A stretch of DNA of 64,000 nucleotides from RPRB01 sp035519675 (GTDB lineage Bacteria; Myxococcota; Myxococcia; Myxococcales; Myxococcaceae): the NCBI GenBank assembly GCA_035519675.1, contig DATIWB010000026.1:1-64000 (forward strand). Reading direction: 5' to 3'. Of the stretch, positions 61,631 through 64,000 are shown piece after piece. The position numbers and the translations under genes were made by a program. Every line of letters begins with the position of its first letter. The first letter of the stretch is position 1. The notes beneath the pieces were generated by a model, which was given only the letters and a program-made list of their open reading frames with translations, searched no databases and was not told the origin of the DNA.

Positions 61631-62083
61631 ATGGAGCTGAGCGCGAGTCAGGTCCGCAGCCTCATCCTCGATGAACACGCCGTCCTCCGGGATGTTCTCG
61701 AGGAGATAGACCAGACACTGGGAGAGATGACGCGGCGAGTCCCGGGCGCCATCGGTCGGCTCCGGGCGACCCTCCGCACGCTCCAGGACGCGTTCCTCCG
61801 TCACCTCGCCCACGAGGAGGCGGTGCTCCGCCCGCTGCTGGCCGACGTCGACGCCTGGGGCCCGGCTCGGGTCGAGGCGATGGACGAGGAGCACCGGGCG
61901 CAGCGTGCGGCCCTCTCCGAGCTGAGCCGGCTGGCCCTCGACGAGGATGTGGACGGGACGGTCCAGTCCATCGAGGCGTTCGTCAGCCGGCTGCGCGCGG
62001 ACATGGAGGGTGAGGAGCACCACGCGCTGAGCGAGGAGGTGCTCCGCGACGACATCATCGTCATCGACACCTTCATGGGTTGA
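61631..62083 (+). CDS. Hemerythrin-like HHE domain protein
   Basis: 150 residues, four helices. Probable metal ligands are H16 in DEHAVL, H58 or H61 and E62 in RHLAHEEAVLRPLL, H88 in MDEEHRA, and H130/H131 in EGEEHHAL. Such proteins bind a di-iron centre and sense or carry O2 or NO, or respond to oxidants. A strong GGAGG site lies 6 bases before the ATG. It diverges from the oxygen-sensitive PFOR gene, which suggests but does not prove an oxygen-protective or sensing role. Confidence 0.85.
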   Translation: MELSASQVRSLILDEHAVLRDVLEEIDQTLGEMTRRVPGAIGRLRATLRTLQDAFLRHLAHEEAVLRPLLADVDAWGPARVEAMDEEHRAQRAALSELSRLALDEDVDGTVQSIEAFVSRLRADMEGEEHHALSEEVLRDDIIVIDTFMG

Positions 62084-62132
62084 GCGTGCACGACCTCACC
62101 CCCTGACGTCGGTCCGGTGCCCGGGGCGGCGC

Positions 62133-63593
62133 TCAGCGCCGCAGCGACAGCGCGACCGGCTGGCCGAGGAGGTCGGCCGCCGCGACGTCGGCCGCCTCGA
62201 GCAGGGGGCGCGGCCACAGCCCGAGGCCCACCACCGCCAGCAGGCACACGCCGATCGCCAGCCGGAGCGGGAGCCGCGTCGGAACCGGCGCGTTCCCCTC
62301 CCCCTCGGCCATGAACGTCGAGCGGGCCACGCTCAGGTAATAGAAGAGCCCCAGCACCGCGAGCGCGACGCCGAGCACCACCAGCCACCCGAGCCCGGCG
62401 CGGTAGCCCGCGAGCAGCACGAAGAGCTTCGCCCAGAACCCGGCCACGAAGGGGATGCCGGCGAGCGAGAGCAGGAAGATCAGCAGCGCCGCGCCGAGCA
62501 CTGGCGCCCGGCGCGACAGCCCGGCGAGCCTGGGGATGCTGTGGCCACCCGAGGCCTCGGCGCCGGCGTGGAGCACCAGGAACGCGCCGAGGTTGGTGAA
62601 GACGTAGGTGGCCATGAAGAACAGCGCCATGGCCAGCCCGGCTCGCGTCCGCGCGGCGAGCCCGATGAGGACGTAGCCCATCTGGGCGATGCCGGAGAAG
62701 CCCAGCAGCCGGCGCACGTCGCCCTGGTTCAGGGCGAAGAAGTTCCCCACCAGCATGCTCGCGGCCGACAGCAGCACCACCGCCGGAGCCCAGAGCCCGG
62801 CCTGCGCTGCCCAGCCGTGCAGGAGGATGACCGCCAGGGCAGCGACCCCACCCAGCTTCGGCGCCACCGAGAGGAACGCCACGAACGGGGTGGGCGCGCC
62901 CTGGTAGGTGTCCGGGATCCAGAAGTGGAACGGGACCGCGCCGATCTTGAAGCCGAACCCGGCGACGATGAGGAGCATCCCCACCGCGGCCAGCGGCGCG
63001 CGGCCCGGATCCGCCGTGACGTCGATCGCCGTGGTCCCGCTCAGCCCCACCACCAGCGCGAGGCCGAAGAAGGTCAGCGCCGAGCTGGCGGTCCCGGTGA
63101 CGAAGAGCTTCAGGCCCGCCTCCGCCCCGAGTCGTGGGCGCTCGGGGGGCCCGTCGTTCTTCGCCCAGGCAGCGAGCGCGTAGAGCGGAATGCCCATCAG
63201 CTCGAAGGAGACGACGAGGAGCGCCCAGTCCCGCGCCCCGGGGATCATCATCATTCCCGAGGTGCTGAAGAGGATCAGGGCCAGGTACTCGGACTGACGG
63301 CCGCCGGCGCTCGACTCCAGCCAGTCCATCGACCCGAGCACCGCCAGCAGCGCGGCGCAGACGAACAGTCGCTGGAGGAACAGGCTCCAGGGACCGGCGA
63401 CGTAGGCCCGGTGGGGGGCGACCCCCGCCGAGTTCATGCTCAGCGACAGCACCAGCAGCGCCAGCAGCAGCACCACCGACAGCCAGCCCCAGAGGCGCCC
63501 GCGCCCGGGGAGGAGTGTATCGCCGGCGAGCACCACCGCCCCGAGCGCTGCCACCGCCATCGCCGGCCCGAGCAGCTGGAACCAGGGATTCAT
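62133..63593 (-). CDS. nuoN: NADH-quinone oxidoreductase subunit N
   Basis: 486 residues, about 14 membrane segments. Typical features are the glutamate of the proton channel in VSFELMGIPLYALA, the Lys in EAGLKLFVTGTASSALTFFG, FKIGAVPFHFWIPDTYQGAP and LLGFSGIAQMGYVLIG. It is one of the antiporter-like proton-pumping subunits of complex I and normally the last nuo gene. Its ATG overlaps the nuoM stop (ATGA). Confidence 0.96.
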   Translation of the reverse strand: MNPWFQLLGPAMAVAALGAVVLAGDTLLPGRGRLWGWLSVVLLLALLVLSLSMNSAGVAPHRAYVAGPWSLFLQRLFVCAALLAVLGSMDWLESSAGGRQSEYLALILFSTSGMMMIPGARDWALLVVSFELMGIPLYALAAWAKNDGPPERPRLGAEAGLKLFVTGTASSALTFFGLALVVGLSGTTAIDVTADPGRAPLAAVGMLLIVAGFGFKIGAVPFHFWIPDTYQGAPTPFVAFLSVAPKLGGVAALAVILLHGWAAQAGLWAPAVVLLSAASMLVGNFFALNQGDVRRLLGFSGIAQMGYVLIGLAARTRAGLAMALFFMATYVFTNLGAFLVLHAGAEASGGHSIPRLAGLSRRAPVLGAALLIFLLSLAGIPFVAGFWAKLFVLLAGYRAGLGWLVVLGVALAVLGLFYYLSVARSTFMAEGEGNAPVPTRLPLRLAIGVCLLAVVGLGLWPRPLLEAADVAAADLLGQPVALSLRR

Positions 63594-64000
63594 CTCCGGA
63601 GCGCCTCCGCCACCAGGGCCACCCGGTTGAGGTAGCCCGAGGTGGTGGCGTCGATGACGTCGAGGAGCAGCCGAGGCCAGACGCCGAACACCACCAGGCA
63701 GGCGCAGAGCACCACCGGCGCGACCCACTCGGTCCGGTGCGGGTCGGACAGGTGCGCCAGGTCCCCCGCCGGCCGTGGCCCCCAGAAGATGATCTTCGAG
63801 GCCCGGAGCACGTACACCGCGGTCACGAAGGCCCCGAGCACGGCCGGAACGGTCCACCAGGAGCTCCGGCCGGTCGCCGCGCCGAGGAACACCAGGAACT
63901 CGGCCACGAAGCCCGCAGTCCCCGGAAGCCCCAGCGACGACAGGGCGCCGAGGGTGAAGAACGCGGCGATGGCCGGCATCGCGTGGGCGAAACCGCCCAT
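63590..64000 (-). CDS. nuoM: NADH-quinone oxidoreductase subunit M, C-terminal part
   Basis: Only the last about 136 residues are in the window; a full NuoM has about 500, so the gene continues beyond the right edge even though an in-frame ATG lies at the border. The segment FFTLGALSSLGLPGTAGFVAEFLVFLG is characteristic of NuoM near its 12th helix. It forms part of the proton-pumping arm of complex I. Confidence 0.93.
   Translation of the reverse strand: MGGFAHAMPAIAAFFTLGALSSLGLPGTAGFVAEFLVFLGAATGRSSWWTVPAVLGAFVTAVYVLRASKIIFWGPRPAGDLAHLSDPHRTEWVAPVVLCACLVVFGVWPRLLLDVIDATTSGYLNRVALVAEALRR

Noticed and set aside
1..64000. tRNA, rRNA, CRISPR arrays, insertion sequences or phage genes
   Set aside because: Looked for in all spacers; no cloverleaf-like, repeat-spacer, transposase or inverted-terminal-repeat pattern was found.

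Overview
The window is a high-GC (roughly 68-70%), gene-dense chromosomal segment. It suggests a Myxococcota bacterium of the Cystobacterineae type; this is inferred from gene content, because no rRNA or tRNA gene is present to place it. The main clues are the sdhCAB-sucCD-ndk order of the TCA genes, the pairing of alpha-2-macroglobulin with PBP1c, the NtrC-type regulator, the Ala/Lys-tailed L19, and proteins recognisable mainly from delta-group genomes. Both ends are cut: an S1-domain protein on the left and nuoM on the right. No stretch longer than 300 bases lacks a gene or gene remnant. I found no CRISPR array, insertion sequence, origin or attachment site.

Layout. 1-5.1 kb: S1-domain protein, lipid II flippase MurJ, an orphan sigma-54 response regulator and an M23 peptidase. 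5.1-10.7 kb: one long leftward translation operon, rpsP-khpA-rimM-trmD-rplS, followed by an SMC/YhaN-like coiled-coil protein, yraN and rsmI, with a clear promoter before rpsP. 10.7-14.3 kb: a small beta-barrel-like protein, RlmN, a GNAT enzyme and an amidase. 14.4-25.4 kb: a polyhydroxyalkanoate (PHA) island with depolymerase phaZ, regulator phaR, two tandem operator/promoter/RBS cassettes before a phasin, a strong terminator, a CoA-transferase overlapping phaC, and a five-gene LIV-type ABC importer. 25.4-28.4 kb: an accessory patch with three tandem paralogous small membrane proteins, decayed C-terminal pieces of a beta-propeller protein and an ornithine-cyclodeaminase-like enzyme. 28.4-38.1 kb: a repeat-containing lipoprotein, pbpC and a 1945-residue bacterial alpha-2-macroglobulin.

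38.2-44.2 kb: an internally deleted TMEM175 channel gene, the lutABC lactate-oxidation genes split by a small Cys-rich reading frame on the other strand, an outer-membrane-like protein, a cyclopropane fatty acid synthase homologue and an ArsR regulator. 44.2-54.2 kb: TCA cycle cluster ndk-sucDC, sdhBA with a membrane-anchor gene cut to 63 codons, mdh and icd, diverging from gltA and a zinc-ribbon/poly-acidic protein. 54.4-64 kb: pyruvate kinase, an M50-like membrane protein, a DHODH-like protein with pyruvate:ferredoxin oxidoreductase, a hemerythrin-like protein and the 3' end of a complex I operon (nuoM-nuoN).

Together the metabolic genes describe acetyl-CoA handling: pyruvate or lactate to acetyl-CoA, the TCA cycle, the respiratory chain, and carbon storage as PHA. 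The points most worth a second look are the small-protein array, the duplicated phasin control region, the truncated succinate dehydrogenase anchor and the pseudo-ATPase in the ribosomal operon.
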